The position numbers and the translations under genes are program-made. A stretch of DNA of 64,000 nt from Peptidiphaga gingivicola. Lineage in GTDB: Bacteria; Actinomycetota; Actinomycetes; Actinomycetales; Actinomycetaceae. Positions within the stretch are counted from its first letter, which is position 1. The number at the start of each line of letters is the position of its first letter. The stretch covers positions 1,831,372 through 1,895,371 of the forward strand of contig NZ_LVZK01000001.1 in assembly GCF_001652275.1 (NCBI RefSeq). The letters run 5' to 3'. The notes under the pieces are model-generated. The model was not told where the DNA came from, searched no databases, and worked only from the letters and a program-made list of their open reading frames with translations. Shown here one piece after another: positions 16,826-24,872 of this stretch.

Positions 16826-17806
16826 CTAGCCCCGGTATGCCCAGGCCCGAACGTAGTCGACGACGAATTCGGTGGAATCTGCCGTCTTCCCCGGTTCAGG
16901 CAACCCCCAATAGGAGGAGCCGACCTGGACGTTGAGACGAATATTGAACTTGCCGGTTGTGAAGAACTTGTCCCATGTAGCCGAGCCCCAGGTTTTCTTC
17001 GTCACTTCGTGATACTTCCGCCCGTCGATGAAGAAGGCGATCCTGCCGGGCGTCCACTCCGCGGCCCATGTATGGAACTTTCCGTCGTTGAGATTGATGC
17101 TTTGGGGAGTCCACGCGTTCTTCTTCTTTCGCCCTTCGGGAGCCTGCAGCCCTCCGTGCCGGCTGGGTTGATAGACATGCACGGTGGCCTCGCTTCTACC
17201 GTAGGGATCGACGTCCGCGTTGCCTTGGTCGGGCGTGCCGTAGGCCTCGAAGACGTCGATTTCCCCTTCGTTTCCCTGGCCGCCGTCGGGACGCAGCCAA
17301 AAAGCCGGCCAGACGCCTCGGGAATTGTTCTTGACCGTGGGAAGTTTGGCGCGCACTTCGAAACGTCCGTATTTTTGCGAGAACTTTCCGACCGTGTCGA
17401 GGTAGCCGCTGGAGTACCGACGGGAGGCGTCGCGAACGTCGGCCTTGGCCAGACGCTTGGTGCGAATCGTCAGCCGTCCGTCGGAGACCTCCACATTCTG
17501 TTTACTCGTTACGGCTTTGTCCTGATTGAGCCGCCAGTTGTCGCGCACGTTCCACTTGGGCAGGGAGGCGTCGTCGAAATCGTCGTTGAAAGCGGGTTTG
17601 CCCCAGCCTTGAAGGCGGTCCGAGCCTCCGCGTTCCGCCCCAGCGGCATTCGGTTTCACCGGCGAGTGGCCTTTGGCCGCTTCGACCGGCGACGTCGAAG
17701 TGTAGCGCCCGTTTCCGGCAGCCGACGCAACGTCTGGAGCGAGCACGGTGCCGGCAGCGGCCAACATCGCGCAAACGGCCCTGGAGGCCCGACGACGGAT
17801 GGACAT
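16826..17806 (-). CDS. Secreted glycoside hydrolase family 16 (beta-glucanase-like)
   Basis: The 326-residue protein has a signal peptide (cleavage near SAA-GN, residue 30), a short linker and one GH16 domain. The retaining catalytic signature GEIDVFE gives E182 as nucleophile, D184 as helper and E187 as acid/base. Family members cut beta-1,3, beta-1,3-1,4 or galactan linkages; the exact polymer is not readable here. No binding module or wall anchor is present, so a secreted soluble enzyme is likely. The ATG follows GAAAGGAGGGGG, an excellent ribosome site. The long AT-rich upstream region suggests regulated expression. Confidence 0.92.
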   Translation of the reverse strand: MSIRRRASRAVCAMLAAAGTVLAPDVASAAGNGRYTSTSPVEAAKGHSPVKPNAAGAERGGSDRLQGWGKPAFNDDFDDASLPKWNVRDNWRLNQDKAVTSKQNVEVSDGRLTIRTKRLAKADVRDASRRYSSGYLDTVGKFSQKYGRFEVRAKLPTVKNNSRGVWPAFWLRPDGGQGNEGEIDVFEAYGTPDQGNADVDPYGRSEATVHVYQPSRHGGLQAPEGRKKKNAWTPQSINLNDGKFHTWAAEWTPGRIAFFIDGRKYHEVTKKTWGSATWDKFFTTGKFNIRLNVQVGSSYWGLPEPGKTADSTEFVVDYVRAWAYRG

Positions 17807-18595
17807 GTCCCCCTCCTTTCAACAAACCATTCGCATCGACCCGCGAAACGTCAGAAAACGCAGCTCGATTCGTCCATTTCCTTATCCAGTGACATCCGAA
17901 CGACGCACTGGCTACACTCTGTCAACTAGCTATGTATGTTCAGCTGTTTTCTACTATAAACCACACTATCATCAAACGTCAAATGTTTTTGAATAATCGA
18001 TCGATCGAGTTTCCCGACGGAATAAATAACGATAAAGTTAGGTAAATAACCGGAATTGCACCCTTCATCAGGACGCCTCATTTTACGGTTGAGTATTATA
18101 ACTAAACGGTTATATCGACAATCAGGTAAATAACTGCTTTCGGAGCCGCAACGCCGCTTGCGGCCGACCGCTTTCACGCCGCCCCGACTTCGCCCATGGC
18201 CTTCTCCGGCCTCGTTCGGTCGAATTCGCCAGGAGAAAAACGCCTCTTCCCGCGGTTTCACGCCGAGGCCCGTCCCGCTTTCGCTCCCAACCTCAAGGAA
18301 CTCAGCCTCTCAACAAGACGCCTGGCCTCGGCCTTGCGCGGCTAGATTCGGGGACCTGCTCCCCATATTCGGGCACGCTTCTTTCTTTATGTAGTTGAAA
18401 AGGTTAACATTGATTTGTCGCCTAGATATGCCGCATGCAAATGCGGAAAACGAGAGCGGCAGCCTTCGAGGGCTTTTACGTGACGGGCCCGAAGAGGCAA
18501 GGGTCGGGACCGATTGGCCAATAGGGCCGTGCAGGCATCACCTCCCTTACCTGCACGGATTCCTCAATCGGGACCGCCCATCGGCGTGACAGCCG
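17807..18595. other. AT-rich intergenic region with short direct repeats
   Basis: Nearly 800 bases without a convincing gene. 17930-18140 is markedly more AT-rich than the surroundings and carries three copies of a (G/A)(G/A)TAAATAAC element (18021-18030, 18041-18050, 18125-18134), a CGATCGATCG palindrome near 17997 and two ACGGTT motifs. It probably holds the promoter and regulatory sites of the divergent GH16 gene. 18160-18390 returns to high GC with no supported frame. Confidence 0.55.
18527..18558. other. Inverted repeat of unknown role
   Basis: CCGTGCAGG at 18527-18535 pairs exactly with CCTGCACGG at 18550-18558. It is followed by ATCGGC/GCCGAT and then by the strong hairpin at 18596-18630. 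Three stems in 100 bases with no gene suggest a short structured RNA or stacked terminators. Confidence 0.4.
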
Positions 18596-18634
18596 ATCGG
18601 GGCCCGCCTTCTGTCGAGGCGGGCCCCGATTTTA
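18596..18634 (+). terminator. Hairpin followed by TTTT
   Basis: ATCGGGGCCCGCC (18596-18608) pairs with 18618-18630, and TTTT follows on the plus strand. As a plus-strand terminator it has no upstream plus-strand gene. As a minus-strand stop it could end the cupin transcript 140 bases upstream. Confidence 0.65.
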
Positions 18635-18770
18635 TGCCCGCAGCATTTGGGGCTGGAACGATTCGCGGCCGGCGGGCGCAACGACGTCGAAGGCCGACGT
18701 GTCGATGTCGCCGGTTCCGACGTCCTGCTGCCGAGCTTCGACTGTCAAAATGCGACCGGAACTCCGGCTT

Positions 18771-19112
18771 TCAAGAGTGGGAGCCCTCGCCCGTCGACGT
18801 GACGGTGGTCAGAAGAAAGACGGCGTCTTCCAACGCGAGCACAGAGTGCCGTTCGTGGGTGAGAACCCATATCTCCCCGGCGGAGAACACGCCCTGCTGG
18901 CTCTCGCCTATCTCCACCCGCACCTTGCCGACGAGTACCTGGAGCGAGGCGGCCGGAGGCGAGTTGTGGGCGCCGAGGCGGGTGCCTTCGCGCAGGGCGA
19001 TGACAGTCTGGCGGAGCATGCCGTCGCGTGCCACGACGGCGGCGCTCTTGCCGGCTTCGGAAGCGAGGGCTTTGTCAAGGTTGGTCGCAGCGACCGCGGT
19101 CAGGTCAGCCAT
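18771..19112 (-). CDS. Small cupin-domain protein
   Basis: The 113 residues form a single cupin barrel: a strand pattern around GTRLGAHNSPPAASLQVLVGKVRVEIGE, then AGEIWVLTHERHSVLALEDAVFLLTTV. Only part of the usual His-rich metal motif is present, so metal binding is doubtful. Related small cupins are often annotated as LuxR-, MerR- or sugar-associated, without known activity. The ATG at 19112 is 11 bases after the stop of the upstream fusion gene, indicating one transcription unit. A strong hairpin follows downstream. Confidence 0.8.
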   Translation of the reverse strand: MADLTAVAATNLDKALASEAGKSAAVVARDGMLRQTVIALREGTRLGAHNSPPAASLQVLVGKVRVEIGESQQGVFSAGEIWVLTHERHSVLALEDAVFLLTTVTSTGEGSHS

Positions 19113-19123
19113 GGCGCCCGATT

Positions 19124-20227
19124 CTACTCGTCCCGCTCGGCCAGGCCCAGGGCCGAGCGGATGTCCGGCGGACAGTAGTCGGGCCCCTTGAGCACCTTGC
19201 CGTCCTCGCGCAGAACCGGCTTGCCGTCCTCGCCGAGCTTGGACAGGTTCGAGCTTTGAATCTCGGCCAGAACGCTGCTCAGGGGGATCCCGAGTTCGAG
19301 CGCCATGCCGTAGACGACGTAGACGATGTCGCCCAAAGCGTCGGCCGTTTCGACGGTGTCGCGCGTGCCGTCGTCGAGCTTGCGCGCCTCTTCGAAAGCG
19401 GCTTCGATCCGTTCGCGGGCGGCCCGGCCGTACACCGCCCCCACGAGCTCGGCGAATTCCTCGGCCACGAGGGCCAGGCGCATGTGCACGCGCTCGCGGC
19501 CGGCGTCGGGGCCGTCTTCGACGACAGGCAGCGAGTAAACGTCGTGAAACTGGCGGACGAGATCCTCGGGGCGGTTCGGATCCCCGAAGCCGGGACGCCG
19601 TTTCGTGGGGCCGGTCCATGGCCCCTTGGGTTCGCGGGAATCGCCCGGCAGGAGGGATCCGATCACAACGTCGAAGGCCTTGCCCTTGTTCGACAGCATG
19701 CCCCGGGACACCCCTTCGAGGGTGAAACCGGCTTTCCAGGCCACGCGCATGGACGGCCAGTTGGGCTCGCCGTCGCGTATCTCGCACCGCCACGCCAGCG
19801 CCTGCAACCCCATTGCCTCGAAGGCGAAGTCGCACACAGCCTTGAGAGCCTCGGCTGCATAGCCGCTTCCCCTTTCTTGCGGCGACATCCAGAAGCCCAC
19901 TTCCCCGACCACGGAATCGGACCTTATGCCGATTATTCCGATCAACGGAGGGCGTTCGACCTCGGGTTGGCGTTCGGCTGCGGAGGCGTCGTCTGTCAAA
20001 TGGCCTCCTTCGGCGAGGCGAATCGCCCAATTGGGCGAATGCCCCTGCCAGCCCGGTTTGGCCACGCTCTCAACGAAGAACTCGGCGGACTCGCGCGTAT
20101 AGGGTGAGGGAACCGTCGTCCATTTTTGAATCTCGGGGTCCTGGCAGAGTTCTGCAATCGTGTCGACGTCTGACGCCTCGACCGGGGAGAGCACGAGCCT
20201 AGGCGTGCGGAGGGTTGCAGGTTCCAT
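19124..20227 (-). CDS. Fusion of GNAT acetyltransferase and MazG/PRA-PH-like pyrophosphatase
   Basis: The 367-residue protein joins two enzymes usually encoded apart. Residues 1 to about 200 are a RimJ/RimL-type GNAT domain starting LRTPRLVLSPVEASD, with ERGSGYAAEAL as the acetyl-CoA loop. Residues about 225-367 match the all-alpha NTP-pyrophosphatase fold: EEFAELVGAVYG followed by ETADALGDIVYVVYG, the EExxE and ExxD metal-binding pattern of the MazG/DR2231-like group. The first half probably acetylates an amine and the second probably hydrolyses a nucleotide such as dUTP or an altered NTP; both substrates are inferred. The reading frame is continuous with typical codon use, so the fusion is not an obvious sequencing error. 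Confidence 0.85.
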   Translation of the reverse strand: MEPATLRTPRLVLSPVEASDVDTIAELCQDPEIQKWTTVPSPYTRESAEFFVESVAKPGWQGHSPNWAIRLAEGGHLTDDASAAERQPEVERPPLIGIIGIRSDSVVGEVGFWMSPQERGSGYAAEALKAVCDFAFEAMGLQALAWRCEIRDGEPNWPSMRVAWKAGFTLEGVSRGMLSNKGKAFDVVIGSLLPGDSREPKGPWTGPTKRRPGFGDPNRPEDLVRQFHDVYSLPVVEDGPDAGRERVHMRLALVAEEFAELVGAVYGRAARERIEAAFEEARKLDDGTRDTVETADALGDIVYVVYGMALELGIPLSSVLAEIQSSNLSKLGEDGKPVLREDGKVLKGPDYCPPDIRSALGLAERDE

Positions 20228-20325
20228 GGCTCAAAGACTACATGGCAACGTGCGCCTTAAGCGGCCGACTGACCCGGGGAGGAATTCGCGGTGATCGAGG
20301 GCACATGAAACCCACTCTTTTCGCT

Positions 20326-20354
20326 TTGATTCGGGCAGAAAGGCATGATAATCT
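20326..20354 (+). promoter_or_regulatory. Candidate promoter of tRNA-Leu
   Basis: TTGATT (20326-20331) and TAATCT (20349-20354) are 17 bases apart, about 40 bases before the tRNA 5' end. Confidence 0.45.
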
Positions 20355-20395
20355 CTTATCCGTTGTTCGGAGCCACAAGCTCCGATCAACAACCT

Positions 20396-20480
20396 GCGCG
20401 GGTGGCGGAATAGGCAGACGCGCTAGCTTGAGGTGCTAGTCCTCGTATAGAGGGTGGGGGTTCAAGTCCCCCTCCGCGCA
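20396..20480 (+). tRNA. tRNA-Leu (anticodon GAG)
   Basis: An 85-base class II tRNA. The acceptor stem GCGCGGG pairs with TCCGCGC (one G-U pair) and the discriminator is A. The anticodon stem CTAGC/GCTAG encloses loop TTGAGGT, giving anticodon GAG. A long variable arm and the T-loop GTTCAAGTCC follow. CCA is not encoded. Confidence 0.95.
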
Positions 20481-20488
20481 CAAGCAAG

Positions 20489-20520
20489 AGGGTGCATCCC
20501 CACACCAGGGGCTGCACCCT
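20489..20520 (+). terminator. tRNA-Leu terminator
   Basis: AGGGTGCA at 20489-20496 pairs with TGCACCCT at 20513-20520, with an inner CCCC/GGGG extension after one mismatch. Confidence 0.65.
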
Positions 20521-20624
20521 TCCGCATTGTTGCGTTCTATTTGCCTTTATTTGCCGTTTTCGGTTGAGCCTCACTTTGCGCCCGCGCCTCACTTTGTGCC
20601 GGCTCCTCCGTTTGCGCCCGAGCC

Positions 20625-21230
20625 TCAGTTTGCTTCCGCACCGCCCTTTTCGTCCGGGCCGCCACTCCCTGCCGAGCCGTCATTCCTTGCGGAGCCGCCG
20701 TTTTTGGCTGAGCCATCATCGCCGGCTGCACCGCCGGTTCTTCCGTCCTTGGAATCGCCGGCGCCCGCCGCCTCGTCGCCCTCTTCGACGATCTGGGCGT
20801 CCTCGACGGCGTCCTCGACCGTCGCGGCCAGCACAGATGCGGAGATTCCGTCGAGTTTGCGTACCAGCTTCTTGCGCTCGGCCGACTGCTCGCGCCTGCT
20901 CATCGACTCGACGATGGGAATCGCGTGATCGATCCGTTCGAGCTCTTCCCGCCACTTCGCGGCTTGGCGTGCGACGTCGGACGTGTTGGCCGAGGCGTAG
21001 ACGTATGTGACCTGCTCGTGGAGGACCTCGACGCGGCGATGCAGACCCTTTTTGTCGGACGGTCCTTCCTTCGCGCCGGCGACGGCACGGAAACGTTTGG
21101 TCATCGATTCGACGACGCGGGGGTTGTCTTTGACGAGTTTCCGCAGTTCGGGGCCGTACCGGACGACGGCGAGCAGCGCGGCGGGCCCCGCCTTGCGGGC
21201 TGCCTTGAACAGGATCTTGATAAGCGACAT
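20625..21230 (-). CDS. Conserved hypothetical actinobacterial protein with disordered tail
   Basis: The 201 residues divide into a basic helical N-terminal part (MSLIKILFKAARKAGPAALL, then a Lys/Arg-rich region to about 140) and a Gly/Ser/Asp low-complexity tail (about 145-201). The first 20 residues could sit at the membrane surface but are not a clear signal or anchor. Similar proteins are known in actinobacteria as a family of unknown function. It is convergent with tRNA-Leu and lies upstream of dnaE2's end, facing the same way. I do not recognise a catalytic motif. Confidence 0.7.
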   Translation of the reverse strand: MSLIKILFKAARKAGPAALLAVVRYGPELRKLVKDNPRVVESMTKRFRAVAGAKEGPSDKKGLHRRVEVLHEQVTYVYASANTSDVARQAAKWREELERIDHAIPIVESMSRREQSAERKKLVRKLDGISASVLAATVEDAVEDAQIVEEGDEAAGAGDSKDGRTGGAAGDDGSAKNGGSARNDGSAGSGGPDEKGGAEAN

Positions 21231-21323
21231 GTGGACAATTCTATGGGCAGGCCCCCGTTTCCCGTCTACGGCCAGGCGCCGCCGTTCGTCTACGGCAAAG
21301 CTCCGCCTTTCGAGACTTGTGGG

Positions 21324-24300
21324 CTAGCGGAAGTCCCGTGACTTGGCCTGGACCGGAAGGACGAGCGGCTCCAGAGCGTCGGCGACGAAGTTCATGGCGC
21401 CGTCGCCGCGTTCGACCATCCCTCTGACGACGAGGCCCTGGCTGCGCCTTGCAACCTGGCGGTATCGGTCCCACAGCCCCGTTGAGCACACAACGTTCAG
21501 GATTCCCGTTTCGTCCTCCAGGGAGATGAATGTGACTCCCGTTGCTGTCCACGGACGCTGGCGGTGCGTGACCACCCCCGCGACGCGCACCCGTTCGCCG
21601 ACGGGCGCCTCCCCCAGATCGGAGACTTTCAGGATCCCCCGGCCGGCCAGATCGCCGCGGAGGAATTGCGTGGGATAGGACCCCGCAGAAACTCCGGTGC
21701 TGGAAATGTCCGCGATCGCGGCCTCCTGCTCGGTCATTTCGTCGAGGGCCGGGGCGGTGCCGATGCTCTCGGTTCCCGGAAGCGTGGGCTGATACCAGCC
21801 TTTTCCTTGAACAGTTTTGTCGGCGAGGGCCTGAGCCGCCCATATTCCCTCGCGCCTGCCCACTCCGAGCGCTTGCAGAGCCCCCGCGGCGGCGAGCGCC
21901 TCAAGCTGCCCGCGCCCCAGCCGGGCGCGTCTGGCCATGTCCGCCGCATCCGTGAAAGGCGCACCCTGGCGGGCCTTCAGAATCCTGGAAACCGCTGCGG
22001 CGCCGAGGCCCCGAACGGAGTCGAGGCCGAGGCGCACTTCCAGGTCCCCATGGGGATCGACGAGCCGCGTAGAAGCCGCGGCGCCGTCGCCGCACTCGGG
22101 TTCATCGCATTCCATTTCGGCTCGTTCTCCCCCGCATTTTGCGACGTCGCGCTCTGCGGCGCCGCGTTTCCTCACGCTCACCTCGCCTAGCGAACGCACG
22201 ACGCACGGGGAGGCCACGTGCACGCCGTGGCGCCTGGCGTCGGCCACGAGGCTCTGGGGAGAGTAGAAGCCCATGGGCTGGGCCGCCAGTATGCCGGCGT
22301 AAAAGTGCTCGGGAAAGTGGACTTTGAGCCATGCCGAGGCGTAGACGAGGTAGGCGAAGGAAAAGGAGTGGGACTCCGGGAAGCCGAATTCTGCAAAGGC
22401 GTCGAGCTTGTCATAGATTTCCTCGCGGACGCCCGGGGGCACGCCTTTGGCGGCCATCCCCGAATACAGCTCGCTTTTGAGCTCGGACATGCGTTCGTGC
22501 GAGCGTTTCGCGCCCATCGCTTTGCGCAGCCGATCGGCCTGGGCCGGGGTGAACCCGGCGACGTCGATCGCTATTTGCATGAGCTGTTCCTGGAAGAGCG
22601 GGACTCCGAGGGTTTTTTCCAGGGCCGGCTTGGTCAAGGGATGCGGGTACGTGACGGGTTCTCGGCCCCGGCGCCTTGCGAGGTAGGGGCTGACGGCGTC
22701 GCCCTGGATGGGGCCGGGGCGGATGAGGGCCACCTCAATGACGATGTCGTAGAAGCATTCGGGGCGCAGGCGCGGAAGAGTGGCCATCTGGGCGCGCGAT
22801 TCGACCTGGAAGACGCCGACCGTGTCGGCAGCCTGGAGCAGGGCGTAGACGCGAGGGTCTTCTTGGGGAAGGTTGTGAAGCCCGAGGGGCTTCCCGTCGC
22901 TTCCCGCGATTCCGGCGTCGGTCAGCTGCGTGTACGACTTTCGCAAAGCCGTGAGCATTCCGAGCCCGAGAAGGTCGAATTTGACGAGCCCGGCTTCAGC
23001 GCAATCGTCCTTGTCCCACTGAAGGACGGTGCGTCCCGGCATTCGCGCCCAGCCCGCCGGGCACACGTCGATCACAGGACGGTCGCACAGGACCATCCCT
23101 CCCGTGTGGATGCCGAGGTGGCGGGGAAGCCTCTGCATGCGCGAGGCAAGATCGGCCACAGCGGCGGGCACGTCCGCCTCGTAGCCCGCGGGCTCATAGC
23201 CTGCGGACCCGCCGACGTCGGCTTTTGCAGGAACCTTGTGCTCGACGGATCGCAGCCACGCCTCGACTTGCCCTTCCTCGTATCCGAGGGCTTTTGCGGC
23301 GTCGCGTATGGCCGAGCGCGGACGATAAGAGATCGTGTTGGCGACCTGCGCGGCGCATTTCCTTCCGTAGCGTTCATAGACATGCTGGATGACCTCTTCC
23401 CTTCTGTCAGATTCGATGTCGACGTCGATGTCCGGCGGACCCGAACGCCCCGGAGAAAGGAACCGTTCAAAGAGCATCTTGTGGCGGACGGCGTCGACGG
23501 CGGTGATGCCCAAGGCGAAGCAGACCGCCGAGTTCGCCGACGATCCTCTGCCCTGACACCAGATGCCCCGGCTGCGGCAAAAGTCGACGATTTCACAGAC
23601 GATGAGGAAATACCCGGGAAAGCCGAGGCCGACGATGACGTCGAGTTCGTGGTCGATCACCTCCCACGCCCGCGGGTTCGACGAGCGCGGCCCGTAACGC
23701 TTGAGCGCGCGCTCGCGGGTGAGGCAACGCAGCCAGCTCGCTTCGGTATGGCCTTCGGGAACGGGAAAATCGGGAAGGTCAGGGGCGACGAGCGCCAGAT
23801 CGAAAGCGCATTCGGCCCCGATCCTGGCGGCTTCAGCCACCGCTTCGGGGTGGTCTCGGTGCAGGGAGAGCATCTGTTCCCCCGACCGAAGGTGCGAACC
23901 GTTGGCCGGAAGGAAGGGGTCAATCTCTTCTAGGGTGGTTCGAGCCCTCGTGGCGGCGAAGACGTCGGCGACATCCCTGTCGCGAGGGCGCGCATAGTGC
24001 ACATTGCCTGTGGCCAGGTAGGGGACGCCGGCTCGGTCGGCCGTTTCGACGAGGGCGCGGCAGCGCTCGCGGTCAAGCGGGGCTCCGGAGTTCGTCAGTT
24101 CGACCGCTACGTTCTCCTTGCCGAAAAGTGATTCGAGGCGGCGCACCTGTTCGACTGCGGCGTCGACGTCCCACAGAGCGGGAGAAGGCCCGGAAAAAGC
24201 CGAGGCTCCGGGATTGAAGCCGCTGTTCCTGCGGCCCCCGGCGATCCCGGGGCTTCCGGCAATCCCAAGGCAATCGGCTCGTTCGCGGCTTCCGGCGCCC

Positions 24301-24872
24301 TCCAGGGGGAGGCCGCCGCGGGAACCCTCCGCCCCTTGCCCTTCCAACCCCTCCAGGGCCCGTCTGACGCCTCCCTTTCGGCAGCCGCTGAGAACCATCC
24401 AATTTCCGCCGGAGGCAGCCGCCAGGTCTTCGAGCTCGTAGCGAGCGCGGTTCTTTTCCCCGCTCGCCAGCATCGCCTCCCCCACCGTCCGGGAAAGGCG
24501 TCTGTAGCCTTCGGGGTCGCGAGCCAGGAGGACGATGTGCTCGCCGGGAGGATCGGCTTGGGCGCTTCTATCTTCGGACAGAAGGGTCAATTCGGTTCCG
24601 ATGACGGCGGGCAGCCCGGCCGCCCTGGCTGCGGAGGCAAGCTGGACGACGCCGGGAAAGCCGCCGTGGTCGGTCACGGCGAGAGCCTGCAGCTCCAATT
24701 CGCAGGCCCGAGCGACGAGGTCGGCGGGAAGGCTGGCCCCGTCGAGAAAGCTGTAAGCGGAGTGGACGTGCAGTTCTGCGTACGGAACCGCACCCTCGGG
24801 CTCGGCGAACGGCCGCCTCGAAGGCGAATGCCTCGCGGCCCCCGGCCGAACGACGGAGAGGCGTCTATTCAT
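21324..24872 (-). CDS. dnaE2: Error-prone DNA polymerase III alpha subunit DnaE2 (ImuC)
   Basis: DnaE2 carries out mutagenic lesion bypass with ImuA' and ImuB. The 1182 residues start with a PHP domain (HVHSAYSFLDG near 35, DHGGFPG near 68) and contain the polymerase active site PDIDVDIES with D481 and D483; an OB-fold region lies near the C-terminus. I chose the ATG at 24872 because AGGAGG lies six bases before it. It overlaps the imuB stop by eight bases, so the genes are translationally coupled. Two low-complexity insertions are unusual: residues about 174-231, rich in Gly/Ala/Ser, and a Cys/Glu-rich one at about 910-980. Confidence 0.95.
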   Translation of the reverse strand: MNRRLSVVRPGAARHSPSRRPFAEPEGAVPYAELHVHSAYSFLDGASLPADLVARACELELQALAVTDHGGFPGVVQLASAARAAGLPAVIGTELTLLSEDRSAQADPPGEHIVLLARDPEGYRRLSRTVGEAMLASGEKNRARYELEDLAAASGGNWMVLSGCRKGGVRRALEGLEGQGAEGSRGGLPLEGAGSRERADCLGIAGSPGIAGGRRNSGFNPGASAFSGPSPALWDVDAAVEQVRRLESLFGKENVAVELTNSGAPLDRERCRALVETADRAGVPYLATGNVHYARPRDRDVADVFAATRARTTLEEIDPFLPANGSHLRSGEQMLSLHRDHPEAVAEAARIGAECAFDLALVAPDLPDFPVPEGHTEASWLRCLTRERALKRYGPRSSNPRAWEVIDHELDVIVGLGFPGYFLIVCEIVDFCRSRGIWCQGRGSSANSAVCFALGITAVDAVRHKMLFERFLSPGRSGPPDIDVDIESDRREEVIQHVYERYGRKCAAQVANTISYRPRSAIRDAAKALGYEEGQVEAWLRSVEHKVPAKADVGGSAGYEPAGYEADVPAAVADLASRMQRLPRHLGIHTGGMVLCDRPVIDVCPAGWARMPGRTVLQWDKDDCAEAGLVKFDLLGLGMLTALRKSYTQLTDAGIAGSDGKPLGLHNLPQEDPRVYALLQAADTVGVFQVESRAQMATLPRLRPECFYDIVIEVALIRPGPIQGDAVSPYLARRRGREPVTYPHPLTKPALEKTLGVPLFQEQLMQIAIDVAGFTPAQADRLRKAMGAKRSHERMSELKSELYSGMAAKGVPPGVREEIYDKLDAFAEFGFPESHSFSFAYLVYASAWLKVHFPEHFYAGILAAQPMGFYSPQSLVADARRHGVHVASPCVVRSLGEVSVRKRGAAERDVAKCGGERAEMECDEPECGDGAAASTRLVDPHGDLEVRLGLDSVRGLGAAAVSRILKARQGAPFTDAADMARRARLGRGQLEALAAAGALQALGVGRREGIWAAQALADKTVQGKGWYQPTLPGTESIGTAPALDEMTEQEAAIADISSTGVSAGSYPTQFLRGDLAGRGILKVSDLGEAPVGERVRVAGVVTHRQRPWTATGVTFISLEDETGILNVVCSTGLWDRYRQVARRSQGLVVRGMVERGDGAMNFVADALEPLVLPVQAKSRDFR

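Noticed and set aside
18395..18589. 64-residue plus-strand frame
   Set aside because: It covers the inverted repeats at 18527-18558, has no clear ribosome site and its product is not protein-like. The stems are a better explanation.
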